This document shows, in pieces, positions 26,733-35,431 of a DNA stretch of 64,000 bases. Origin of the DNA: Streptomyces sp. NBC_00377. Its GTDB lineage: Bacteria > Actinomycetota > Actinomycetes > Streptomycetales > Streptomycetaceae. Where the stretch lies: the NCBI RefSeq assembly GCF_036075115.1, contig NZ_CP107958.1, forward strand, positions 7,874,001 through 7,938,000. Reading direction: 5' to 3'. Below the pieces are notes generated by a model. The model saw nothing but the letters and a program-made list of their open reading frames with translations, was not told where the DNA came from and ran no database searches. Positions within the stretch are counted from its first letter, which is position 1. Every line of letters starts with the position of its first letter. The translations under genes were made by a program, and so were the position numbers.

Positions 26733-26752
26733 GTTTTGAACGTGTTCAAAAC
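26733..26752. promoter_or_regulatory. TetR-type operator palindrome
   Basis: GTTTTGAAC-GT-GTTCAAAAC is a perfect 9-2-9 inverted repeat 43 bp upstream of the TIGR01777 epimerase start. Its form matches TetR-family operators. The regulator that would normally be divergent here is absent; the nearest TetR gene is at 29217. Confidence 0.6.
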
Positions 26753-26907
26753 TCCGTCCGGCGTGCCTCTGTGCTCCGCTCGACGCGCGACTCGACCGCA
26801 CGTGACTCCCTGCGCCTCCGGCGCACCGTCGGACTCCCGGCACCGCCGCACTCCTGGCTCCGGCGTACGTCCGGGCGGGGGTGACCGGGTGGGGAAGGGT
26901 CCGGGTG

Positions 26908-26921
26908 GGGGAGCGCTCCCA
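26908..26921. promoter_or_regulatory. CebR/LacI-like operator
   Basis: The site GGGGAGCGCTCCCA differs at one base from TGGGAGCGCTCCCA, the established binding site of the cellobiose repressor CebR in Streptomyces. Its inner 12 bases are a perfect palindrome. It is 212 bp upstream of the secreted dipeptidase-like gene. Confidence 0.5.
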
Positions 26922-27132
26922 TGGTGCTCGTTACGCAACTGCCGCGCCGACGTGGGGCGTTCGGGTCGTGTAGCGGTGCACCACTCATCAGGTCAAGCGT
27001 CCCGGACTCTTGACTCGGTAGGCGGTCCGGCTCGATCCTCATCGCATTATCTTGCGTCGGTCATGACAATCTCATGGGCAGTCAAAACGCCCACGTCGAC
27101 CGCGCCTTCCCGCCGACCGAGGGACGTGGGCT

Positions 27133-29193
27133 GTGACCATGACCGGACGCCCGTACCGCAGACGGCGGGATGTCACCGTCGTCTCCCTGCTCCTCCTCGT
27201 CCTCGCCACGATCCTCGGCCCGACGCCGAGTTCGGCGGCCGCCGCGGACTGGTGGACGCCGACGGCCAGGCCGAACCCCGACTCGCAGATCGGTGTCACC
27301 GGCGAGCCGTTCACCGGAACCGACTCGGCGGGCCAGGTGCGCGGGTTCGTCGACGCGCACAACCACCTCTTCTCCAACGAGGCCTTCGGCGGGCGGCTCA
27401 TCTGCGGCAAGGTCTTCTCCGAAGCCGGCGTCGCCGACGCGCTCAAGGACTGTCCCGAGCACTACCCCGACGGATCACTGGCGATCTTCGACTACATCAC
27501 CCACGGCGGCGACGGGAAGCACGACCCGGCCGGCTGGCCGACCTTCAAGGACTGGCCGGCCTACGACTCCATGACCCACCAGGCGAACTACTACGCCTGG
27601 GTGGAGCGGGCCTGGCGCGGCGGTCAGCGGGTGCTCGTCAACGACCTCGTCACCAACGGCATGATCTGCTCCGTCTACCCGTTCAAGGACCGCAGCTGCG
27701 ACGAGATGACGTCGATCCGCCTCCAGGCGAAGCTGGCGTACGACCTCCAGGCGTACATCGACAAGATGTACGGCGGTACCGGCAAGGGCTGGTTCCGCAT
27801 CGTCCTCGACAGCGCGCAGGCGCGTGAGGTCGTCAAGCAGGGGAAGCTGGCGGTCGTCCTGGGCGTCGAGACCTCCGAGCCGTTCGGCTGCAAGCAGATC
27901 CTCGACATCGCGCAGTGCAGCCAACAGGACATCGACAAGGGACTGGACGAGCTGTACGGGCTCGGCGTGCGCAGCATGTTCCTGTGCCACAAGTTCGACA
28001 ACGCGCTGTGCGGCGTGCGTTTCGACGAGGGCGGCCTCGGCACGGCCATCAACGTCGGCCAGTTCCTGTCGACCGGCACCTTCTGGAAGACCGAGAAGTG
28101 CACCGGACCGCAGCACGACAACCCCATCGGCACCGCCGCGTCCACGGCGGAGGCCGACCTGCCGGCGGGCACGGACGTCCCGTCCTACGACTCGAACGCC
28201 CAGTGCAACACCAGAGGCCTCACCGGCCTGGGCGAATACGCCGTACGCGCCATGATGAAGCGCAAGATGATGCTCGAGATCGACCACATGAGCGTCAAGG
28301 CCACCGGCCAGGCGCTCGACATCTTCGAGGCCGCGAACTACCCCGGCGTCCTGTCCTCGCACAGCTGGATGGACCTCAACTGGACCGAACGGGTCTACTC
28401 CCTCGGCGGTTTCGTCGCCCAGTACATGCACGGCTCCGAGGCGTTCGGCAAGGAGGCCGCGCGGACCGAGGCGCTGCGTGACAAGTACGGTGTCGGCTAC
28501 GGCTACGGCACCGACTTCAACGGCATCGGCGACCACCCCGCCCCGCGCGGCGCCGACGCCGCGAACAAGGTCACGTACCCCTTCAAGAGCGTCGACGGCG
28601 GCTCCGTCGTCAGCCGGCAGACCGTCGGCACACGCACCTTCGACTACAACACCGACGGTGCCGCCGACGTCGGTCTGATCCCCGACTGGATCGAGGACAT
28701 CCGGCTCGTCGCCGGCCAGGGCGTGGTCGACGACCTCTTCCGGGGCGCCGAGTCCTACCTCGACACCTGGGGCTCGACCGAGCGGCACCAGGCCTCGGTG
28801 AACCTCGCCCAGGGCCGGACCGCCACCGCCGGTTCGTCCGAGTCCAACCCGTTCACCAGCTACCAGCCCGGCCGCGCCGTGGACGGCGACGACGCCACCC
28901 GCTGGGCCAGTGACTGGAGCGACGACCAGTGGTGGCAGGTCGACCTGGGCTCCACCAACCTGGTCTCCCGTGTCACCCTCGACTGGGAGCGCGCGTACGG
29001 CAAGTCGTACCGCGTCGAACTCTCCACCGACGGCGCCACCTGGACGACCGCCTGGTCCACCACCTCCGGTGACGGCGGCCTGGACACCGCCAGGTTCACC
29101 GGCACCCCCGCCCGCTATGTCCGGGTGCACGGCCTGGACCGGGGCACGGATTGGGGATACTCGCTGTACGAAGTGGGCGTGCACAGCGCCTGA
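27133..29193 (+). CDS. Secreted M19-like (membrane dipeptidase-type) metallohydrolase with discoidin domain
   Basis: A 686-aa exported enzyme. The signal peptide is about residues 1-39. The TIM-barrel hydrolase domain (70-550) shows ligand motifs in M19/amidohydrolase order: DAHNH near 75, LGVETSEP near 241, EIDHMSVKATG near 378, SSHSWMD near 403 and GTDFNG near 457. M19 enzymes usually have HxD where this has HxH. A C-terminal F5/8 type C (discoidin) domain (560-686; AVDGDDATRWASDW, WWQVDLG) suggests binding to carbohydrate or cell surface. GTG 27133 has GAGGG upstream; ATG 27139 is an alternative. The substrate is unknown. A CebR-like site lies upstream. Confidence 0.8.
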   Translation: MTMTGRPYRRRRDVTVVSLLLLVLATILGPTPSSAAAADWWTPTARPNPDSQIGVTGEPFTGTDSAGQVRGFVDAHNHLFSNEAFGGRLICGKVFSEAGVADALKDCPEHYPDGSLAIFDYITHGGDGKHDPAGWPTFKDWPAYDSMTHQANYYAWVERAWRGGQRVLVNDLVTNGMICSVYPFKDRSCDEMTSIRLQAKLAYDLQAYIDKMYGGTGKGWFRIVLDSAQAREVVKQGKLAVVLGVETSEPFGCKQILDIAQCSQQDIDKGLDELYGLGVRSMFLCHKFDNALCGVRFDEGGLGTAINVGQFLSTGTFWKTEKCTGPQHDNPIGTAASTAEADLPAGTDVPSYDSNAQCNTRGLTGLGEYAVRAMMKRKMMLEIDHMSVKATGQALDIFEAANYPGVLSSHSWMDLNWTERVYSLGGFVAQYMHGSEAFGKEAARTEALRDKYGVGYGYGTDFNGIGDHPAPRGADAANKVTYPFKSVDGGSVVSRQTVGTRTFDYNTDGAADVGLIPDWIEDIRLVAGQGVVDDLFRGAESYLDTWGSTERHQASVNLAQGRTATAGSSESNPFTSYQPGRAVDGDDATRWASDWSDDQWWQVDLGSTNLVSRVTLDWERAYGKSYRVELSTDGATWTTAWSTTSGDGGLDTARFTGTPARYVRVHGLDRGTDWGYSLYEVGVHSA

Positions 29194-29216
29194 CAGGCGG
29201 TCACGGGGGGACACAC

Positions 29217-29837
29217 ATGGCACGGATGCCGTCGGCGCAGCGGCGCCGGCAGCTGACGGAAGCGGCGATCAGAGCGATGGCCCGGGACGGCGTCCCCAAG
29301 ACGACGACCCGGTCCATCGCCGCCGAGGCCGGGGTGTCCCTCAGCGTCTTCCACTACTGCTTCGACTCCAAGCAGGCCCTCGTGGAGTCCGTCATCACGA
29401 CGCTCACCGACCACTCGGTGAGCGTCGTGAAGGACGCGCTGCGGCCCAGGGCCACCCTCGAGGAGACCGTCCGGGCCGGATTCCAGGCGTACTGGGACCA
29501 CGTCCGCGCCCACCCCGACGAGCACATGCTGACCTACGAACTCACCCAGTACGCCCTGCGCGAGCCGGGCTTCGAGCAACTGGCACGGCGGCAGTACGAG
29601 TTGTACGGCGACGCCTACACCGAACTCATCGAGCAGCTCCGCAGCGGCATGGACCTGCGGCTCCGTGTCCCCGTGTCCGTGCTGGCCCGCTACCTGGCCG
29701 CGATGACCGACGGACTGACCCTCAACTACCTCGTGCTCGGCGACGCGGGCGCCTGGACCGACATCCTCGACACGGTCACCGCCCACATCGCCGGGCTCGT
29801 CATGGCCGACACATCCGCTACAGGATCCGGGCGATGA
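29217..29837 (+). CDS. TetR-family transcriptional regulator
   Basis: A 206-aa regulator with an N-terminal TetR HTH (residues 10-55; RRQLTEAAIRAMARDGV, then TTRSIAAEAGVSLSVFHYCF) and a helical ligand-binding C-terminus. The ATG at 29217 follows a GGGGGG-containing ribosome site. It lies 23 bp after the secreted dipeptidase gene and may be co-transcribed with it. Its last 20 bases overlap the end of the convergent phosphatase gene. Its operator is not identified; the palindrome at 26733 is one candidate but is 2.5 kb away. Confidence 0.9.
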   Translation: MARMPSAQRRRQLTEAAIRAMARDGVPKTTTRSIAAEAGVSLSVFHYCFDSKQALVESVITTLTDHSVSVVKDALRPRATLEETVRAGFQAYWDHVRAHPDEHMLTYELTQYALREPGFEQLARRQYELYGDAYTELIEQLRSGMDLRLRVPVSVLARYLAAMTDGLTLNYLVLGDAGAWTDILDTVTAHIAGLVMADTSATGSGR

Positions 29838-31884
29838 GCAGGGCGACGTCGTCGTGGTCGTCGGGGTGGCGCAGGCCGTAGAGCAGCAGGTCGCAGATCT
29901 CCTCCAGGGGACGGCCGGGCTCGTCCAGGAAGGTGAGCAGGACGTCCAGACGGTCGTCGATGGAGTGCTGGCGCGTCTCCACGAGACCGTCCGTGTACAG
30001 GACCAGCAGATCGCCGGGGACGAGCTCGACCGTGGTGGTCCCGAAGGCGACGCCGCCGACGCCGAGCGGGGCCCCGGCGGGCAGGTCCAGCAGCCTGGGG
30101 TCACGGCCGGTGCCGGCCAGCGCGGGCGGCATGTGGCCCGCGTTGGCGATGCGGCACTGCCCGGTGCGCGGGTCGTACACCGCGTACAGGCAGGTCACGA
30201 TGTAGTGCTCCAGATCGCAGGTGATCTTGTCCAGATGCCGCAGCACGGCGCCCGGATCGAGGTCGAGATCGGCGTAGGCGCAGGTGGCGGTGCGCAGCCG
30301 GCCCATGGTGGCGGCGGCGTCGATGCCGTTGCCCATGACGTCACCGACGACCAGCGCGGTCTTGTCGTCGGTCAGCGGAATGACGTCGTACCAGTCGCCG
30401 CCGACCTCGCTGGTCGCCTGGGCGGGCTGGTAGCGGGAGGCCAGTTCCAGACCGGTGTGGTGGGCCGCGTGGTCGGGCAGCAGACTGCGCTGGAGGGTGA
30501 GGGCGGTGTTGCGCACACTCTCGAACCAGCGGGCGTTGTCGATGGCCACGGCGGCCCGGCCGGCCAGTTCACCGGCCAGGACGACATCGTCCTCGTCGAA
30601 CGGGAGCGGGTTGCGGGTGCGTTTGAGGTCCAGGGCGCCGAGCACCTCGCCGTGGGCGATCAGCGGCACCGCGAGATACGAGTGGACACCCGCCCGGGCC
30701 AGCAGCGCGCCGGCCCCGGCGTCGCGGGCGATCCGGGGGATGTCCTGCTCGCCGACGTGCCGCACGAGGACCGGCCTGCCCGTGTGCACGCACAGGGTGA
30801 CCAGGCGATCGCCCTCGTAGGCCGCGACATCGCCGGGAGCGTCGGCGGCACGCAGCGCCACGGTGGGGTGGGCCGCCTTCAGCGCGAGGGCCCGGAACAG
30901 CTCCGGGCCGTTGTCCGGCCTGCGTGAGCGGCGGCAGGCCAGCGCGGAGTCGAGGATGTCCACGGCGACCACGTCGGCGAGCTGCGGGACGGCGATCTCG
31001 GCCAGCTCGTGGGCGGTGCGGTCCACCTCCAGTGTGGTGCCGACCCGGGTGGAGGCCTCGGCGATGAGGGCGAGCCGCCGCCGGGCCCGGTCCGCCTCCG
31101 CGGCGGCGCGGTGGCGTTCGGTGACGTCGACGACCGAGGCGGCCGCGCCCAGGACCCGCCCGCCCGGGTCCTCCAGGCGGTAGAAGGACAGCGACCAGGC
31201 GTGCTCGTGGTCGGGGTCGGTCGGCGGGCGGCCCACGTGGTACTGGTCGAGCAGCGGGGTGCCGGTGGTGAGCACCTGCCGCAGCGCGGACTCGACGGTG
31301 TCGATGTCGGGCAGGAGCTTCGCCTCCCTGAGGCTGCGGCCGACATGGTTCTCCGCGGGGATGCCGTCGACCCGTTCGAGCGCCGGGTTGACCAGCAGAT
31401 AGCGCAGCTCCGGATCCAGCAGGGCCAGACCGATCGGGGACTGGTTGATCAGCCGTTCGCACAGCGCGAGGTCGGTCTCGACGCGCTGGAGCAGATTGTG
31501 GTCGGCGGCGATGCCCAGGGCGTAGACGTCCCCGAGATCGTCCTGGAGCCGCATGTTGCGGAACTCCATCAGGCGGCTGCTGCCGTCCTTGTGCCGGATG
31601 GGAAAGGCTCCGGCCCAGCTCCGGCCGGTCTCCAGCACCTCCGCGAACAGCCTCACCACCGACTGGAGATGCTCGGGACGGATCAGCAGCCGTGCCGCGT
31701 ACCTGCCGAGGGCCTCCTGAGCGGTGTAGCCGAACAGCTCCTCCGCCTGGGGGGTCCAGAACACGATGCGCCCCTCGGCGTCGACGACCATCGCGGACAC
31801 GCTCAGCACGTCCAGCAGACCGGTGGGGGCATGCGCCTCGGGACCGTACGGGTCGCCGTCCGGCCGGATGGGTTCGGCTGTCAT
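29818..31884 (-). CDS. PAS/PAS/GAF SpoIIE-type PP2C phosphatase
   Basis: A 688-aa soluble phosphatase. PAS domains lie near residues 22-135 (VVDAEGRIVFWTPQAEELFGYT) and 140-265, GAF near 285-455, and the SpoIIE/PP2C domain near 470-685. Metal-binding residues are in VGGDWYDVI, VVGDVMGNG, LYTDGLVET and HDDVALL. The usual GDVMGHG reads GNG here. Unlike the neighbour at 32021 it has no C-terminal ATPase domain. ATG 31884 has GGAGGAGG about 7 bases upstream. It probably dephosphorylates an anti-anti-sigma factor. It is divergent from a related phosphatase, sharing a 136-bp promoter region. Confidence 0.9.
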   Translation of the reverse strand: MTAEPIRPDGDPYGPEAHAPTGLLDVLSVSAMVVDAEGRIVFWTPQAEELFGYTAQEALGRYAARLLIRPEHLQSVVRLFAEVLETGRSWAGAFPIRHKDGSSRLMEFRNMRLQDDLGDVYALGIAADHNLLQRVETDLALCERLINQSPIGLALLDPELRYLLVNPALERVDGIPAENHVGRSLREAKLLPDIDTVESALRQVLTTGTPLLDQYHVGRPPTDPDHEHAWSLSFYRLEDPGGRVLGAAASVVDVTERHRAAAEADRARRRLALIAEASTRVGTTLEVDRTAHELAEIAVPQLADVVAVDILDSALACRRSRRPDNGPELFRALALKAAHPTVALRAADAPGDVAAYEGDRLVTLCVHTGRPVLVRHVGEQDIPRIARDAGAGALLARAGVHSYLAVPLIAHGEVLGALDLKRTRNPLPFDEDDVVLAGELAGRAAVAIDNARWFESVRNTALTLQRSLLPDHAAHHTGLELASRYQPAQATSEVGGDWYDVIPLTDDKTALVVGDVMGNGIDAAATMGRLRTATCAYADLDLDPGAVLRHLDKITCDLEHYIVTCLYAVYDPRTGQCRIANAGHMPPALAGTGRDPRLLDLPAGAPLGVGGVAFGTTTVELVPGDLLVLYTDGLVETRQHSIDDRLDVLLTFLDEPGRPLEEICDLLLYGLRHPDDHDDVALLIARIL

Positions 31885-31913
31885 CGCGAGCCTCCTCCTG
31901 TCCCTCCATGCTG

Positions 31914-31953
31914 CCCCCGGTGCGCCGAGTGCGGAAGCCGGGAGCACCGGGGG
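31914..31953. promoter_or_regulatory. 10-bp inverted repeat between divergent phosphatase genes
   Basis: CCCCCGGTGC and GCACCGGGGG form a perfect inverted repeat with a 20-base spacer in the region between starts at 31884 and 32021. A shared operator is possible; a chance GC-rich match cannot be excluded. Confidence 0.35.
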
Positions 31954-32020
31954 CGGGCCGACGGCGCCGTGCGCATCACGTGGACAAGCAGGACCATGGG
32001 TCGTGTAAAGGACGGCCGCC

Positions 32021-34483
32021 ATGGACTCTGCACGAGAAGCTTCCGACGCTCCGACGCCCGCGGGGCCGCCCGATCTCCTCGACGCGTCCACCGACGCGGC
32101 GGCGATCGTGGCGGCCGACGGCGTCGTGGTCGGCTGGACCCGCGGTGCACAGGAACTGCTCGGCCGCGCGGCGTCGGAGGTGGTCGGCCGCTCGGCCGCG
32201 GAGTTGGTGGCGATGGACCGGGATCCGGCCCGGGTGGCCGGTGTCGCACAGCGGTGCCGCGCCGGAATGGGGTGGAGCGGTCTCGTCCCGGTACGGCACC
32301 GCGACGGCCGCGTGCTCGACGTCGACCTGAGGGTGTCCGCCTCCTTCCGGATCGGCGACGACGAGTGCTTTCTGCTCTCGGCCCGCGAACGCAGCCGGCG
32401 GTGGACGGTGGGCCAGTCCGTCCTCGACGGGTTCCTGACCCGTTCCCCGGTCGGAATGGCGGTGATGGATCTCCAGCTGCGCTATGTGTGGCTGAACGAC
32501 ACGCTCGAACGGTTCGGTGGTGTGCCGCGCGAACAGCGGCTGGGGCGGCGGCTGAGCGACCTGCTGCCCGGGTTGCAGGCGGTCTCCCTCGAGAAGCTGA
32601 TGTGCAAGGTGCTGGAGACCGGCATCCCGGTCACCGACTACGAGTATCTGGGGTGGAGTTGGGCCGACCCCCACCGCCGGCACGCCTACTCCACGTCCTT
32701 CTTCCCCTTGGTGGGCGACGACGGCTCGATCACGGGGGTCTGTTACATGGTCCAGGACGTCACCGAGCGGTGGGACGCCCGGCAACTGCTGTCGCTGGTC
32801 AACGAGGCCGGGACCCGTGTCGGCACGACCCTGGACGTGATGCGCACGGCGCAGGAACTCGCCGACTTCGCCGTTCCCCGCTTCGCGGACTTCGTCATCG
32901 TCGACCTCCTGGAACCGGTGCTCAGCACCGAGGGGGACGGGGCGTGGCTGACCGACGCGGGACCCGCGCCCGTGCGGCCGGTGATGCGGCGGGCCGGGAT
33001 GGCGTCCGTGCGCGAGGGCTGCCCGGAGGCCGTCGCGCGGATCGGGGACCGGGTGGATTTCCTCCCCCCGCCGCACGACGCCCATCTGCTCATCGACGGC
33101 GAGCCGATCCACATCCCCGTCCTCGATCCTTCCGACGCCCTGTGGACCGCCCAACAGCCCGAGAGGGCGGCCAGCATCCGCGCGTTCGGACTCCACTCCC
33201 TCATCTCGGTGCCGATGCGGGCCCGCAACACCGCCCTGGGCCTCGCCACCTTCGTACGGTCCGTCAACCCCGTCCCCTTCCGGTCCGACGACGTCCTGCC
33301 GGCCCGGGAGCTGGCGGCGCGGGCGGCGCTCTGCGTCGACAACGCCCGCCGGTACACGCGGGAACACACGGCGGCGGTCACCCTCCAGCGGAGCCTGCTG
33401 CCCCACGCCCTGGCGGGCGGGACGGCGCTGGAGGTCGCCTCCTCCTACCTGCCGGCGGACGCCACGGACGGGGTCGGAGGGGACTGGTTCGACGTGATCC
33501 CGCTGTCCGGGGCCCGGGTGGGTCTCGTCGTCGGCGACGTGGTGGGGCACGGCATCACCGCCGCGGCGACCATGGGCCGGCTGCGCACCGCGGTGCAGAC
33601 CCTCGCCGACATGGAGATGCCCCCCGACGAACTGCTGGCCCACCTCGACGACCTCGTGCTCCGCCTCAGTGCCGAACGGACCGACGACCCGGCCGCCCAG
33701 CAGAGCGCTACCGCCTTCCTGGGCGCGACCTGCCTGTACGCCGTCTACGACCCGGTCACCCAGCGGTGCACGATGGCCAGGGCCGGACATCCGCCCCCCG
33801 TCGTCGTCACCGCCGACGGCCGGGTGTCGTTCCCGGAGCCCCCGGCAGGACCCCCGCTGGGACTCGGCGGGATGGCGTTCGAGGCCACCGAGATCGAACT
33901 CGCCGAGAACAGCCTGATCGGCCTCTACACCGACGGCCTCGTCGAGACGGCCGACCGGGACATCGAACAGGGCATGAACCGGCTCGGCGAGGTGCTGGCG
34001 CGGTCCGAGGCCGACCTGACGGCCCTGTGCACCTCGGCGGTGCGACAGCTCGTGCCCGTGCCCAGGCCCGACGACATCGCCCTGCTCCTGGCCCGCACCC
34101 ATGCCCTGGGCGCCGACCGCGTCGTCTCCTGGGACGTTCCCGTGGACCCGGCCGCCGTCGCCGACGTCCGGGCCCGGGCGACCCGCCAGGTGGAGGCCTG
34201 GGGGCTGGGCGACCTCGCGATGACGTCCGAGCTCATCGTGAGCGAGCTGGTCACCAACGCCGTTCGCTACGCCACGCCCCCCATACGGCTGCGGCTGCTC
34301 CTCGACGCCCGTCTGACCTGTGAGGTCTCCGATGCCAGCAGTACGGCCCCGCGGCTGAGGCATGCCCGCATCATGGACGAGGGCGGCCGCGGCCTCTTTC
34401 TGGTGGCCCAGCTCGCCCATCGGTGGGGAGTGCGGTACACGGCCGACGGAAAGATCATCTGGGCCGAGCAGGAACTTCCCTGA
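32021..34483 (+). CDS. PAS/PAS/GAF SpoIIE-type phosphatase with RsbW-like ATPase domain
   Basis: An 820-aa soluble regulator. PAS domains lie near residues 18-120 and 130-250, GAF near 265-440, SpoIIE/PP2C near 450-680 and an anti-sigma-like ATPase near 690-815. Motifs are GGDWFDVIPL, VGDVVGHG, LYTDGLVET and RPDDIALLL in the phosphatase, and IVSELVTNAVRYA and DEGGRGLFLV in the ATPase. It can therefore carry both phosphatase and kinase/anti-sigma functions of a partner-switching module. The start is ATG 32021. It is divergent from, and related to, the protein at 29818-31884. No sigma factor or anti-anti-sigma gene is in the neighbourhood. Confidence 0.9.
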   Translation: MDSAREASDAPTPAGPPDLLDASTDAAAIVAADGVVVGWTRGAQELLGRAASEVVGRSAAELVAMDRDPARVAGVAQRCRAGMGWSGLVPVRHRDGRVLDVDLRVSASFRIGDDECFLLSARERSRRWTVGQSVLDGFLTRSPVGMAVMDLQLRYVWLNDTLERFGGVPREQRLGRRLSDLLPGLQAVSLEKLMCKVLETGIPVTDYEYLGWSWADPHRRHAYSTSFFPLVGDDGSITGVCYMVQDVTERWDARQLLSLVNEAGTRVGTTLDVMRTAQELADFAVPRFADFVIVDLLEPVLSTEGDGAWLTDAGPAPVRPVMRRAGMASVREGCPEAVARIGDRVDFLPPPHDAHLLIDGEPIHIPVLDPSDALWTAQQPERAASIRAFGLHSLISVPMRARNTALGLATFVRSVNPVPFRSDDVLPARELAARAALCVDNARRYTREHTAAVTLQRSLLPHALAGGTALEVASSYLPADATDGVGGDWFDVIPLSGARVGLVVGDVVGHGITAAATMGRLRTAVQTLADMEMPPDELLAHLDDLVLRLSAERTDDPAAQQSATAFLGATCLYAVYDPVTQRCTMARAGHPPPVVVTADGRVSFPEPPAGPPLGLGGMAFEATEIELAENSLIGLYTDGLVETADRDIEQGMNRLGEVLARSEADLTALCTSAVRQLVPVPRPDDIALLLARTHALGADRVVSWDVPVDPAAVADVRARATRQVEAWGLGDLAMTSELIVSELVTNAVRYATPPIRLRLLLDARLTCEVSDASSTAPRLRHARIMDEGGRGLFLVAQLAHRWGVRYTADGKIIWAEQELP

Positions 34484-34665
34484 CCCGGCCGCCCCGAGGC
34501 GCTGCCGCTTGGGCCAGCGGGTCGGCGCAGCGGGTGAGGACGGGGCCCGAGGGGGCAAGGCCGGCCCGGACTTCCAGGAGTGCTCCGGCGGGGCGACCGG
34601 CACCGCGATGGATGTCCACGATGCCGATGCCCCTGCCCCTGCCCCTGCCGATGTGATGCGACGCG

Positions 34666-34995
34666 ATGACGGTGGTGCTGTCGATTACGAGGGGGACGGA
34701 CCGTGCGGTGGATCGCGTCGAGGCTGTTCAGACCGCCGCCGCCGCGCCCGCCTTCCGCGACGCGAACGTCCGCGAGACACCTCTGGGCCGCACCGGTACG
34801 GCGCACGAGGTCGCCCCGCTCGTCGGTTCCTGCTGGTCCGACAAGGCATCCTTCATCACCGGCGCCGAGATCCCCGTCGACGGCGGGCTCACCGCGCACG
34901 GCGGCGTGAAGTCCGTCTCCGACGCCCTGCGCGAGCCGGCTGCCGAGCCGTTCACCCCCGTCGTCGGTCCGGCGCGTGGACCTGGGGTCTTATGA
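34666..34995 (+). pseudogene. C-terminal fragment of an SDR-family oxidoreductase
   Basis: Only the last part of a 3-oxoacyl-ACP-reductase-like SDR is present: TPLGRTGTAHEVAPLVG, then SFITGAEIPVDGGLTAHGG. The Rossmann nucleotide-binding motif and the catalytic Ser/Tyr/Lys region are missing. The sequence before about 34740 does not look like an SDR. The frame is open from an ATG at 34666, but the product could not be an active enzyme. Confidence 0.75.
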
Positions 34996-35060
34996 CAGGC
35001 GCGACGTGCGGGAACACGGCAGTCACGGGAGCGTCCGGCAGGGGGATCCACGGACCCCGG

Positions 35061-35390
35061 TCAGCTGGGCGGTGCCGCTTCGGTGCCGCTCCAGCGGAGG
35101 GTGACGTCCAGGTGGGCGCTGACGCCGGCGCTCGACAGGACCGCGCCGAGTTTCGCGTCCAGCACGACGCCGAAGGTGACCTCCACCTCGTCGGGCCGCT
35201 GGGCGACGCCGCGGAACTCGCTGATCACCTCGGAGGCCGCGGCCGTGATCGGCGTCAGCGCCTCGCGCAGACTGCTTCCCGCGCTCTCCAGCCGGGTTCC
35301 CAGACCCACGGCCCCGGTCCCGGTGCGGGCGGGCGGCGACACGAGGACGACGGTGCCGTCGTCGAGGCTGAACTGGACGGCGTCCGGCAT
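35061..35390 (-). CDS. Trypsin-co-occurring domain (Trypco1, CU044_2847 family) protein
   Basis: A 109-aa single-domain protein. The pattern VQFSLDDGTVVLVSPP, a helical middle, then RPDEVEVTFGVVLDAKLGAVLSSAGVSAHLDVTLRW is characteristic of this family, which is named for occurring next to trypsin-like proteases. A trypsin-like protease is encoded at the head of the same operon (41221-42921), supporting the call. ATG 35390 has AGGAG 5 bases upstream and lies 41 bp after the binding-lipoprotein gene. It may be an adaptor or substrate of the protease module; no biochemical role is established. Confidence 0.85.
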   Translation of the reverse strand: MPDAVQFSLDDGTVVLVSPPARTGTGAVGLGTRLESAGSSLREALTPITAAASEVISEFRGVAQRPDEVEVTFGVVLDAKLGAVLSSAGVSAHLDVTLRWSGTEAAPPS

Positions 35391-35431
35391 GAAGGCTCCT
35401 GAAGGAAGGATCAGTGAGGGGGCGGCGGGGG

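Larger units (their letters stand above)
26691..27132. other. Intergenic region with two operator-like palindromes
   Basis: This 442-bp gap separates divergent genes. It holds the palindromes at 26733-26752 and 26908-26921. I find no intact regulator gene or recognisable remnant in it. Confidence 0.5.

Noticed and set aside
34621..34650. Short CCCCTG-type tandem repeat
   Set aside because: Only three or four six-base units in a non-coding stretch; simple slippage explains it.
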